From contig NC_067284.1 of NCBI RefSeq assembly GCF_020740795.1, positions 102,911,440-102,975,439 of the forward strand: 64,000 bases of DNA. The letters are read 5' to 3'. The first letter of the stretch is position 1. Each line of letters starts with the position of its first letter. The notes below the pieces were generated by a model. It ran no database searches, had not been told where the DNA came from, and saw only the letters and a list, made by a program, of their open reading frames with translations. Both the position numbers and the translations under genes were made by a program. The stretch is from Apus apus. Lineage: Eukaryota > Chordata > Aves > Apodiformes > Apodidae. Positions 24,691 through 34,000 of the stretch are shown piece after piece.

Positions 24691-26949
24691 AGCATCAGCA
24701 AAGTAAAAGCGGCAAAGGAAAGCAGCGGGGGTGGCTGGACGCGCCAGGCAGGGTTACGACCAGCAATCATGCTGGAGCAATGCTGCCTTTTCCGAAACGA
24801 CTTCCCCGGCGAGGCTCCCTGTGCCCGGGATTTAACCTCGTGTTTCCCAAATTCTTCCTTTGCCCTAAGGCTACTCAGAGCGGAGCTGAGCCGAGCCCCT
24901 CCACCCCGTCCCGCAAGGTGGATGCTGCGGCCGTGCCGACGGGACTGGCCCGCCCAGCCGAGCCGGGGGCGTCGGGAGCAGGGACATCGCCGGGAAGGGG
25001 GAGAGAGGAAATATTTGTAATATTAATCCAAGTGACTACCTGACCCTCCTTCCCGTCCCCACTCCCGCCTCTTTCCGTCCCGCCGTGCACCGGCGGCTCC
25101 GCTGGCTGGCATCGCCCTTCGCCCCCATCCGATGGAGCCCAGGCCCGGAGGGAAGCGGGACTCGCCGAGCAGCCCGCCCTGCCGGAGGGGGGAATGGAAT
25201 CCCTCCTGTTGCTTCCCCCGATGGCGTTTTTTCGCCTTCCTCTTGTCTGTCCCCGTCGGACCCGAACTCCCTCCGAGCGAGCTGAGGGTCTCCTCCGGAG
25301 CGGCGGACGCGGGGGCAGGGGTGGGAGCTGCCGCCCCTCGGGCAGCCTTCGGCCCCGAGGTGGGGGTTAAGGTCTGGATGAATTTATGGCTTTCTCTGCG
25401 GAACCAGGATAAACTGAGGTGCCATTCAGTTATTTCTGATGTGTTTTCGTAAGCTCTTCTCCTTCTCACTGCGGAACTTACTAGCAGTGCTGAAAATCGG
25501 CAGGCTTTAATTTTGCTCAGCAGAATAAGCACAGTTAGACTCAGTGGGTTGAGAAGTGTCCTTTCCTGGCTCCTCGCTCTCCTCAGGGCCTGGACAACCT
25601 TTTATGGAGGAGCAGAGTCCTGTCAAGGAGTTTTCTCCTTGCCCCTACGCTCCTGTGGAAAACTCAGCCCGACGGCTCCCCCCGGCACGGAGGCAACTCC
25701 GGCCGGCTCCGGGAGCGCCAGGGCCGGCCCGCTGCTGGTCACTACCGCCCCGTACAGGCTGGCAGCCCTGCACTCACGGCGTAGGCACCACCGGGGGCCG
25801 GGAAGATACGATGGAGGTTCACTCTCCCTTCCCCGGGCACGTACACGGCTGGGGCAGGCTGCTAGTCCCTGCTGCCCTGGGATCCTCACCCCCCTCCCCA
25901 AGCCGGCAGAGACCCGAAGGAGGTCACGGTCGTCCCCGGGGCAGAGGTAGAACCAGCGCCCGGCCGACACACATCAGAGCCGTGAGCTAGGGCGGTGACA
26001 CCTGCCGTAGGTGTCCCGCCAGCCCTGCCCGGCAGAGTCCCGACCTGCCCTGCCCCATGCACCCCTCCCTTCCCCGCCCCGCCGCCGGCAAGAGAAGGTC
26101 CCGCCCAGGCTGCAGCCGGTGCCCGGAGCCCATTTACTACCGGCGAGAACGCCTGGGGCTGTTTTGTGGCTCTGCCCCCCGGGGCCCACTCCCTTCCCAC
26201 CTGGTCCGGCCCGGTCCAGCCTTGAACGCGGCCTCTCGGTCCCGCCGACGGCTGCTCCGGTCGCGCCGCCCTCCCGCCGCTGCTGGGGGCGAGCGGGAGC
26301 CCCGGGGGCTGCCGCCCGCCCCCGAGCCGGCCCTCCCGAACAGCAGCCCCTCCCGCCGCCAGCACACCGACTGACCGCCGTACCCCGGCTTTCCCCGTTT
26401 ATTTAAAAGGAGTCGCTGGCCCGGGGGTAGGCGGGTTTCCCAGCGCGCATCTTCCCGCGGAGGCTGCCCTCCGGCTGCCCGAGTCATCGCTCATTTAAAC
26501 AAAGCGGCGACTCAGGTACGAGCCAATTGAGGCCAGCCCTGCCGGGCGAGGGCCAGCCGGTGCCGCACCACAAACCCCGGCCGGGGGGGGACGGGGTGAG
26601 GGGGAGGGAAAGGCAAACAAAGCGGGGAACTGCGCCTGGAGCCGGGCACACTGCAGGACAGGGGCGACCGACGTCCCCCACCCCCTCCCGCAGGAGCGGG
26701 GGCACTTCCCCGAGCTGCTCCTGCCCGCCGCAGCCTGCGGCCGGGGTTTCCTTGCCGGCCCCGAGCAGAAGCGCACCCCCCCGCAGCCCCTCGCCCCCCT
26801 ACTGTAGACGGGATGTGGTTTTATATTGGAAATGAGGGGCAGGGGGAGGAGATGGCGCGCACACGGAACGATGAGTGTGCGATGTCAATCAGAGGGGTTT
26901 TGTGTCTCCTTGACTCCGGATGGTCCGTGGCTGAGGTGTCCCGGGTGGC

Positions 26950-27095
26950 ACCACAATGAATATGAATAGGGGTCCTTGCTAAATGGGACAGTCAAAGCGC
27001 ACCGCCCTGAATAATGGCACGTCATCCTAACTAGACCATTATACATAGGAGGGCTCCTTTTGTCTCTGCTCTCTGCTGCAGCTCTATAAAAGCCC
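26950..27095 (+). promoter_or_regulatory. OLIG3 core and proximal promoter
   Basis: TATAAAA lies at 27085-27091, with a pyrimidine/CAGG context about 25-30 bp further on where transcription could begin. Upstream are a CRE-like CACGTCA (27018-27024), a SOX-like CCTTTTGT (27056-27063), and ACAATG (26953-26958) running into the ATGAAT direct repeat ATGAATATGAAT (26956-26967), which resembles a POU dimer site. A CCAAT is at 26523-26527. The TATA spacing and the following OLIG3 frame make the promoter call fairly safe; factor identities are motif-level inference. Confidence 0.65.
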
Positions 27096-27363
27096 CTCTT
27101 TTTCAGGCTGAGGTTAGTCCAAGCATACACTAACCAGCCATCCTGTAAACAGGCTGAGTAACGGGGAAGAAAGAGAGGAGAGATTGGCGAGGGGGCTAAG
27201 GGGCCTTTTTCCTCTTCCTTCAGCATTTTCAGCCCTTCGCTGGCAGAGTCTACCGTCCGCTTATTTTTATTTCGTTCCATTTTCTTTGCTTTTTGAAGGA
27301 GAGTTGTCTCGTTCTGCCACTTCCAGAGCAGGAAAGAGTTTCTTGCTCAGAAGCCCGAATACA

Positions 27364-28179
27364 ATGAATTCTGACTCCAGCTCTGTCTCCAGCAGAGCTT
27401 CCTCACCAGACATGGATGAGATGTACCTGAGAGACCACCACCACCATCATCACCATCACCAGGACAGCCGTCTCAACTCCGTCTCTTCCACCCAGAATGA
27501 CCTGGTGCAGAAGATGTCCGGGGAAGGCCTCTCCAGGAACGGCTCCAAGGCCGGAGGGGAAGGCAGCAAGTACAAAATCAAGAAGCAGCTCTCGGAGCAG
27601 GACCTGCAGCAGCTGCGGCTGAAGATCAACGGCCGCGAGCGTAAGAGGATGCACGACCTCAACCTCGCCATGGACGGGCTGCGGGAGGTGATGCCGTACG
27701 CCCACGGACCTTCCGTGAGAAAACTCTCCAAAATCGCCACCCTTCTGCTAGCCAGAAACTACATTCTGATGCTCACCAGCTCCCTGGAGGAGATGAAGAG
27801 GCTGGTTGGGGAAATCTACGGGGGGCACCACTCGGCATTTCACTGCGGCACAGTGGGACACTCTGCCGGGCACCCGCCCCACGCAGCAGGCACCGTGCAC
27901 CAGGTGCACCCCATCCTCGGCAGTGCCTTGTCCTCCGCCAACACCTCCTCCTCCCTCTCCGCCTCCCTGCCGGCCATCGGTACCATCCGGCCCCCCCACT
28001 CCCTGCTCAAGACCCCCTCGACCCCTCCCGCCCTGCAGCTTGGCAGCGGCTTCCAGCACTGGGCGGGCTTGCCGTGCCCCTGCACCATCTGCCAGATGCC
28101 CCCCCCGCCCCACCTCTCGGCCCTCACGGCCTCCAACATGGCCAGGATCTCAGGGGAGACCAAGGACCTGCTAAAGTGA
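27364..28179 (+). CDS. OLIG3: OLIG3, oligodendrocyte transcription factor 3 (bHLH)
   Basis: Intronless frame of 271 codons plus TGA. Seen: an N-terminal Ser-rich box (residues 3-14, acidic to 19), a run of eight His (25-32), a Lys-rich lead-in (69-74), the bHLH domain (about 84-141) and a His/Ser/Pro-rich C-terminus ending in a conserved Cys-Pro-Cys-x-x-Cys stretch (C238, C240, C243) and a PPPPH run. The basic region [16 protein letters not shown] (85-100) has the E-box-reading Glu92 and Arg95; the loop carries the OLIG-type [13 protein letters not shown] (111-123). From memory the protein is near-identical to mammalian OLIG3 (272 aa) over the bHLH and C-terminus and lacks the Ser/Thr tract of OLIG2. 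The family consists of nuclear E-box-binding repressors; OLIG3 specifies dorsal spinal-cord and hindbrain progenitor classes. The frame is open upstream to 27184 but only from a TTG; the ATG at 27364 is the first in the predicted leader, has A at -3 and gives the conserved MNSDSSS start. No truncation or frameshift. Confidence 0.97.
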   Translation: MNSDSSSVSSRASSPDMDEMYLRDHHHHHHHHQDSRLNSVSSTQNDLVQKMSGEGLSRNGSKAGGEGSKYKIKKQLSEQDLQQLRLKINGRERKRMHDLNLAMDGLREVMPYAHGPSVRKLSKIATLLLARNYILMLTSSLEEMKRLVGEIYGGHHSAFHCGTVGHSAGHPPHAAGTVHQVHPILGSALSSANTSSSLSASLPAIGTIRPPHSLLKTPSTPPALQLGSGFQHWAGLPCPCTICQMPPPPHLSALTASNMARISGETKDLLK

Positions 28180-28496
28180 CTCGGCGGGGGTTCCCCGACC
28201 TCAGGGGCTGCGCCGGAGCCGGCTCTCCCACGGGCGGGGAGGGGGCTGCGGCCGGTCCCCCCCGCGCCGCCGCCGGACCTGCCCCCGCTGCCCTCCGCCC
28301 CGCCAAGCCCCCTCCCTGTAACACGGGATTAGTGTAGTAAGGACCTTGCAAAGGTAATGTTTTAGCCGGGTCATCGGGCGATGTTTTCTTGTTATACTAA
28401 ACCGGAAAAAAAAAAAAAAAAAAGAAAATAAAAGAAAAAAAAGAAGTCCCTGTTGTAAAAAGAATAATAACGATGATGCCACGGATGGTGATCAAA

Positions 28497-28504
28497 TGTA
28501 AATA
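28497..28504 (+). promoter_or_regulatory. Pumilio response element in the OLIG3 3' UTR
   Basis: TGTAAATA matches the Pumilio consensus UGUANAUA exactly, about 320 nt after the stop codon. PUM1/2 binding usually lowers mRNA stability or translation. An eight-base motif can occur by chance; conservation would decide. Confidence 0.4.
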
Positions 28505-29383
28505 ATTCCTTAAACTGGATGCAAAAGGGTGGGGGAGGAAAGACATGGTTGTCACTGTAGTCTCCGCAGAGACGATGGGATCGGTTTGGGGCTGCTTCTT
28601 CTTTTTGCGGGCTTCTCCTTTCTTTCCTTTCTCACGGCGGCACCTCCGAAACCTCCCGCCGCACAGGCGGCTGTGGCAGCCCGCGGAGGTGAGGGGCAGC
28701 CCGGAGGGTGCGTGCATGCAGCCCACTGGCCCTCCCACCCGAGGGCACCTGCCACTGGCCTCTCCCCTGGCTACAGGGGCTTTCGAAGGAATCCACTAAA
28801 GTTCTTCGGGTGCTTTGGTGTTGCTTGGTCGGGTTAGTTTTTTTGGTTTCGATGCGGTTTTGTTTGCGGTTCTTTTTCTTCTTCCCTCTGTGTATGCTTA
28901 AAAGAAAAAAAAAATAATAAAAAAAAGAAAATAAAATAAATAAAAAGAAAGAGAGAAAAAAGAGGGAAATGGTGCAAAACACAGCACAACCCTCCTGCGG
29001 GTCTGTTTTGCCAAATTTCCCACCTCCTCTCGGTGAAGTGTGCTAGTTCGGCTGGCTGGGGTCCTCGTCTCTTAATTCTCTTGTTGGGTTTGAGTTTGTT
29101 CTGGTTTGCTGCTTTTTTTTTTGCTTTGGTTTGGTTTTGCATGCAAGTTCGGCTCTTGCCAGATCAGTGACTTGTGTAACTAAATCGGAACCTTTCTTAC
29201 TGTCTATTTCATTTTCGGTACTTTTTCCTGAGCGTTGGCTTGAAGTACTGCTATTATTGATTTCGTTTGTTTGTTTGTTTTTCGTTAGGGCCTCAAAGAT
29301 AACACCGTGTCTTTATTTTTTATATATTCTTGATAACTATCGATATATTTATTATTGACCAGTGTTTCTGGAAGAGATTTCCA

Positions 29384-29389
29384 AATAAA
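29384..29389 (+). terminator. Probable OLIG3 polyadenylation signal
   Basis: AATAAA preceded by an AU-rich stretch with TATTTATT and followed about 30 bp later by a T/G-rich segment (from about 29418). The 1.2 kb distance from the stop codon suits the size of OLIG3 mRNA in other vertebrates. An earlier AATAAA at 28427 lies in A-rich DNA and is a weaker candidate. Confidence 0.65.
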
Positions 29390-29405
29390 ATAAAAATTTA
29401 ATTAC

Positions 29406-29650
29406 AAGCTGCCCGATTCGCCTTTGTTTGGGACTGGAAGCTGAGAAAAAGCGCCGTATTTGATCGCTCTGGGTCTTGCCACCACTTTCTTGACCCAGCC
29501 GGAGGCGGCTGGAAAATCATCTTGTGTGGCTTGGGGGTCGCTCTGCCTCGGAAGCAGCGATTGCCCGAACGTCCCCCGGTGTGTGCGGGCTGCCGGGCTC
29601 CCCCGTTCCACAAAGGGCTGGAAGTCGGCAGGAGTTCATCAGCCTAAGGG
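29406..29650. other. Flank just past the OLIG3 poly(A) site, nothing recognised
   Basis: Mixed-composition DNA with scattered CpGs. No feature beyond open frames on both strands that look like composition artefacts. Confidence 0.5.
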
Positions 29651-29702
29651 TGGATGGATGGATGGATGGATGGATGGATGGATGGATGGATGGATGGATG
29701 GA
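29651..29702 (+). repeat. (TGGA)13 microsatellite
   Basis: Thirteen perfect TGGA copies, with degenerate copies to about 29721. About 1.5 kb past the OLIG3 stop codon and outside the predicted transcript. Confidence 0.95.
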
Positions 29703-29721
29703 TTGACGGATGGGTGGATGG

Positions 29722-30353
29722 TTCGACAGCCAGTGCCAGGCGGCGGGAGGACGGGCCCCGTACCCAGCTAGTGAGAGGGGGGGTGGGAGGGGATGGGAGG
29801 GGAAGCAGGTGCATTTATAGGTAAAAAAGGGGTAATAACTTTTGCTTTTTTTTCCTGGAGATTCAGCTGTCAGTCCTTTTCCGGGAGGGAAGTAGCAAGC
29901 TGGACAGGTCTGGGCAAGGCAGTTCTGCCGCGCCGGGAGGCGATGCTCGGCAGGGAACAGAGCGGTGCTGCTGCGGGCAGAGGAGCGGGACCCTCGGGGC
30001 AGCGCAGCTGATGGGAGCTCATGGCAGCGGGTTCTGCACCCCCGCACCCAGCACCTCTTGCCCTCCGCCTTACACAGAGGGGTGTCCAGGAGGAACCTGA
30101 AGAAATACGGGGAAAGCGACTCCGTCCTTAGTCGCAAGCTGAGCAGTGACGGGAAGAGGGGAGGGCATTTAAACGGAGGTGCTAAACAACTTTCAGAAGG
30201 GACCTCTGGGTGATTGCACTGGTGAAAGGGCTGCGCAATACTGCAGTAACCAAATAATCGTTAAGGCATAAGCACGCAGGCACAAACATTTGAAAATCAT
30301 ACGGAGAATGTATATTTGCTCCCAAAACATACTGAAGTAACGAATCGTGTTGT
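29722..30353. other. Intergenic, nothing recognised
   Basis: G-rich at first (29775-29815), then mixed composition. No gene, RNA or mobile element seen. Confidence 0.5.
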
Positions 30354-30377
30354 AAAAAAAAAAAAAAAAAAAAAAAA
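30354..30377 (+). repeat. A24 homopolymer
   Basis: Twenty-four consecutive A. No recognisable SINE or processed-gene body precedes it, so it is not called a retroposon tail. Confidence 0.95.
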
Positions 30378-30421
30378 GTCATTCCTGTACTTGAGCAACA
30401 TGCTTAAGAGATATTGCAAAT

Positions 30422-30533
30422 TTCCTTCCTTCCTTCCTTCCTTCCTTCCTTCCTTCCTTCCTTCCTTCCTTCCTTCCTTCCTTCCTTCCTTCCTTCCTTC
30501 CTTCCTTCCTTCCTTCCTTCCTTCCTTCCTTCC
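30422..30533 (+). repeat. (TTCC)28 microsatellite
   Basis: Perfect tetranucleotide array of 112 bp, equal to (GGAA)28 on the minus strand. The Phe/Leu/Pro/Ser frame on + and the Lys/Glu/Gly/Arg frame on - are periodic artefacts. Length is likely polymorphic and may be mis-sized in an assembly. Confidence 0.97.
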
Positions 30534-31925
30534 CCTCTTCACCCCTTTCCTGCCCCCTTCCCCACTTCCCTTCCATCCGTTTAGTTTTCAGCTGTGCAGA
30601 ATTCCTCTGTCTTCCAGGGGGAGTTTCTCCCCTGCCCCAGGTCAGTGCGGTGCACGCCTCTCCCGCTCGGTGGCTCTGCTGGGAGGCAGCGGGGAGGGGG
30701 TTCAGCAGCGGGGGAGCCCCGTGCTTCCCCTGGGAGGGGGCGCAGCACGGGGTGGAGAAGGGGAGCAGGGGAGCGCGGGACGCGGCCTGGGCCTGGGGAG
30801 GAGGGCTGGGGGTGCGGCGGGTGTGAGCCCCACGAGACAGCCGGAGCTGGGCTCCGGGCTCTCTACAGGGCGCCGAGGAGGCGGGCTGGGGTGGACCCTC
30901 TGCCCGGGGCCGCTCTGGCGCTGTGGAGGGGGCTGCGGGGTGCAGGTTCGGCCGCGGGGCCGCCGATCCAACAGTCCCCGACGCTCCCCACTCCTTGCGG
31001 GGCTGACACCATTGGGGCACAAAGCCGCGGCTCCTCCCGGCCCAGCACCCTCCTGTCCGACTCCGCATCCTCCTCTGCTTCGCATCCTCCCTCCCGGCCT
31101 CGGGGGGAGCGGAGCCTCAGAGGATGGGGCAGCTTCTGCCAGGGGCTGGCCCCCAGCTGCAGCTGTCAACAGTTTGCAGAACCTGCGACGGGGCTGGGCT
31201 GTAAATTACATCCTAGAGGAGGGAGAAGTCACCCCCCCGGCTGGGGCAGCAGCCCGGAGCCCACAGCCAGGTGCCCGAAAAGCACTGCCCTCTCCGGCCG
31301 CGTTGCTTCTCCCCGTCTCCTTGCGGCCCGGACTCACTCCCTAAAGCATCCCTAAGCAAAAGGGCTCTCTGAGGGTATTTCATCCTGCATCCAGCCACCC
31401 GCAGCCTCCCTGGGATCTGTCCCGCATTCCTCATTTCCACTAAGGTGGAGTCCCGAGCCCCTTTCCAGCCGCAGAGGGCCGAGGGTGCACAAGCTACTTT
31501 CGTGGTTTTCCCCAGCAGAAGGGAATGAGCAGCCGCATGAGACTGAGTAGAGGTTTTGAGTCCCCAGGAAAGGTACATTACATGTCCTGTCCCGCGTCCC
31601 TCCGACTTCAACCCGGCAGCACCGTGCCGCGGGCCGTGCGAGTGAAACCCCAGGCTTCTTGCCTCTCTCTTCCTGGCCAGTGGAGAGGGGAAAAGAGAAA
31701 GAGCACCCGCATATATGCAGTTTCCTTCTCTTTCCCGATGGCTCGAGTGAGAAAACCCCGAGTGACTTGGAGACGCGATGCTATGGGCGAGGACACGTGC
31801 CCCGAGGGGTGTCCTCGGCTGCTCTCTGCCGCAGAGAAGACATGTCTGTTAAAAGGAATTCAAGTCTCTCCCTGTCCTATCCCTCGTCTCGGGCTTCTGC
31901 ACCTGTGCGGCAGGAGAGATAGTCC
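30534..31925. other. GC-rich intergenic patch
   Basis: About 30.6-31.7 kb is GC-rich with many CpGs and long open frames on both strands (up to about 250 codons). They overlap one another, resemble no family I know and one begins inside the TTCC array. I read this as a secondary CpG-rich patch, not a gene. Confidence 0.55.
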
Positions 31926-32145
31926 TTCCCTTCCCTTCCCTTCCCTTCCCTTCCCTTCCCTTCCCTTCCCTTCCCTTCCCTTCCCTTCCCTTCCCTTCCC
32001 TTCCCTTCCCTTCCCTTCCCTTCCCTTCCCTTCCCTTCCCTTCCCTTCCCTTCCCTTCCCTTCCCTTCCCTTCCCTTCCCTTCCCTTCCCTTCCCTTCCC
32101 TTCCCTTCCCTTCCCTTCCCTTCCCTTCCCTTCCCTTCCCTTCCC
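31926..32145 (+). repeat. (TTCCC)44 tandem repeat
   Basis: Forty-four perfect TTCCC copies (220 bp) without interruption, equal to (GGGAA)44 on the minus strand. Every unit supplies a GGG run separated by AA, the pattern expected of G-quadruplex-forming DNA, and the tract is pure pyrimidine/purine. The long Gly-Arg-Glu-Gly-Lys frame on the minus strand is an artefact. Confidence 0.97.
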
Positions 32146-34000
32146 AAATACTGTGGGGAAGGGGGAGCACAGCAGAATAACTTCTGGAGAAGCGCTGCCC
32201 GTGGGAGAGAAGCCTCCACAGACACACCTGGCAAATACACAAAAAATACTTAAAAAATAATAATACATAAATAAATAAATACATAAATAAATAAAATGTT
32301 TTAGAAGGCAAAGAGGGCAAGGAAACAAAATAGAGTCGAGAGACAGAAATCGAAAAAGGGAGAAGATCCGATGGTGGGGGCAGCTCCTCCGTGCCCGACG
32401 GGGCGGGCAGGACGCGGCGGGGCTGCGGAGCCGGCACCAGGGCAGCCCGGGCCGGCACGGGCTGTTTCCCCCTGGAGAGACGGGGGCTTGGCGCTCTCAG
32501 GAAATTAGGGTGTTGGGGTTTTTTTTTTGCCACAGAAATAAGTCATGTCTGCGTGCACATATATAAAATAAATACTGGTGTACATAAATGTCAATGTCAA
32601 TACAAATATAAATATATATAAATCCGAGGTGCATGGACCCCGTTCATTTCCAGCTGTGCACCTCTTGCTTTCCGCCACGTCCCGTCACGCCCGGTGACGC
32701 TGGTATGGCGGGTGCTGCTCTTCGTCCCAGGGGAAACAGTTATCCTTCTCTTCCCAGCCCTTCCCAGTTCCCATGGGGGACAGTGGAGGACCCCGGGGCC
32801 CCTGCCTCCAGGACACTGCCACAGACTTTCCATCAATCCCCCAGGCCGTGTTTGATTTCACTCCCTCGGATGTGAGGTTTCTTTCCTCCTCTCCTCTCCC
32901 ATCCCACCGAACCCTCCATCTGACAAGTCCGACTCGCTCTGTCCCCCACAGGGTGGGTGCCTCTTCCCCAGCTACACGGGGCCGGGGTGGAGGCGGGGGT
33001 GGGCTTGTGTTTTGATTAATATGTAAATAAACCGCAGAAATAGCAGCAGCACTTAGCTTCATTGCTTCAGTTTAGAGATTTATTGGCGAGGAGATAAACA
33101 CAAGGCTGGGGGCTAGCTCGGTAATTCATGGTCCCCATCAGTTATTACCAAATGAGCAAATAGTTTTTCTTTGAAGCCGCAGAGGGGGGAAAAAAGGGGG
33201 AGGAAGAGTAATTTTCTTAATAGGCTGCTGTCCCCTCTCCGAATCCACTCGCTGCTGCCTGCCTGGTTCTGGCGGGGGCTGCCCCAGCTGGGGCTCAGCT
33301 CTCTGAGCAAAACTAGTAAGGGGTTTATCACAGATTCGTGCCTCTTAAAACTCATGTGTTCTGCACTTCCTCCCTCCGACCTTCTTATGCGTTTTCCCAC
33401 TTGCTCCTATCCAAATGTTGTGGGGTTGTTTTGTGTGTTTTTTTTTTTTAATTAATCTTTGCAAGCTCATTTCCCCTCCTGCAGATGCAGGTAGGCACGG
33501 ATTTGAGCTGGAAAGAACTGTCACAAAATAACATCGTGCTGCTGCCGAAGAAAACAAAGGGGCAAGCCTGAGAGGGGGAGTATAATCCTTCACTAGATGG
33601 AGTGATATATTTGGGGAAAATGGGTGCTTCGAGGCCACACAAACCCATTCTCAGGTCTGAAATGGTAACAGCAAACTAAAAGCTAAGTGCAAACTAAATA
33701 CTAAAATGTAAGCAGACATCTTTTACTGGACTTGAGTGAAATTTAAGGATTTGACTTTGTTGCTTTTTATTTAGTGGCATTAGAAATGCCTTGAGACACA
33801 CACGCTGGGCTGTCAAAAATCACCCAGAACCTGCACAACACTCATATTCCTATGAATCAGCAGAAGAGGCCAGGTGAGGTATCCCAGGATATCTCAGTGG
33901 CACTAAAGACCTATTTAGGTGGCTGAACTAAGCCTTGATTGTTGGTCATTTTGTGTTCTCTGATTTTTCAAGTAAAGAATCATAAAAGGCTTAAGGGTCA
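32146..34000. other. Intergenic with AT-rich simple repeats
   Basis: Holds an interrupted (AAAT)/(AATACAT) stretch at 32240-32297, a short CpG-rich patch at 32350-32500 and an AT-rich run near 32575-32623. No gene seen. The ATTTATTGGCG-type stretch near 33075 and AT-rich DNA after 33.66 kb could be regulatory, but nothing specific supports it. Confidence 0.5.

Larger units (their letters stand above)
24200..28900. other. CpG-island domain over OLIG3
   Basis: Base composition changes abruptly near 24.2 kb to GC-rich DNA with frequent CpG through the promoter, coding exon and first part of the 3' UTR. From 24.2 to 27.1 kb both strands show many open frames rich in Pro, Arg, Gly and Ala, as expected where GC richness makes stop codons rare. 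I see no coding gene there. Such islands typically mark developmental transcription factors. GC-rich patches return at about 30.6-31.7 and 32.35-32.5 kb. Confidence 0.8.
27115..29405 (+). other. OLIG3: Predicted single-exon OLIG3 transcript
   Basis: Inferred extent: about 30 bp after the TATA box to about 15 bp after the AATAAA at 29384. The leader is about 250 nt and contains no ATG, so the OLIG3 start codon is the first available one. The 3' UTR is about 1.2 kb. OLIG3 is a single-exon gene in other vertebrates and nothing here requires an intron. Exact ends are estimates. Confidence 0.7.
28180..29405 (+). other. OLIG3 3' UTR
   Basis: Non-coding after the TGA. It contains an 18-A run (28406-28423) followed at once by an internal AATAAA (28427-28432), an A-rich stretch (28903-28960), a (TTTG)-type stretch near 29265-29282 and an AU-rich end with TATTTATT (29346-29353). 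A perfect Pumilio-type element TGTAAATA is at 28497-28504. These suggest post-transcriptional control, but only the motifs are seen. Confidence 0.65.

Noticed and set aside
24226..26835. Many frames of 70-184 codons upstream of OLIG3
   Set aside because: CpG-island artefacts: Pro/Arg/Gly/Ala-rich, overlapping on both strands, no domain.
27184..27363. 60-codon N-terminal extension of the OLIG3 frame
   Set aside because: It begins at TTG, has no ATG and is not in known OLIG3 proteins; it is 5' UTR.
27403..28163. Antisense frames across the OLIG3 exon
   Set aside because: GC-rich shadow frames of the real CDS with no family resemblance.
30731..30745. CTCF-like GGGAGGGGGCGC
   Set aside because: Only the core agrees; several mismatches in the left half of the motif, in GC-rich DNA where chance matches are common.
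30316..31344. 342-codon + frame and its antisense 229-codon partner
   Set aside because: They run through A24 and (TTCC)28 and then GC-rich DNA; periodic and compositional artefacts.
31525..32533. Long frames with Leu-Pro-Phe-Pro-Ser or Gly-Arg-Glu-Gly-Lys repeats
   Set aside because: Direct translations of the TTCCC array.
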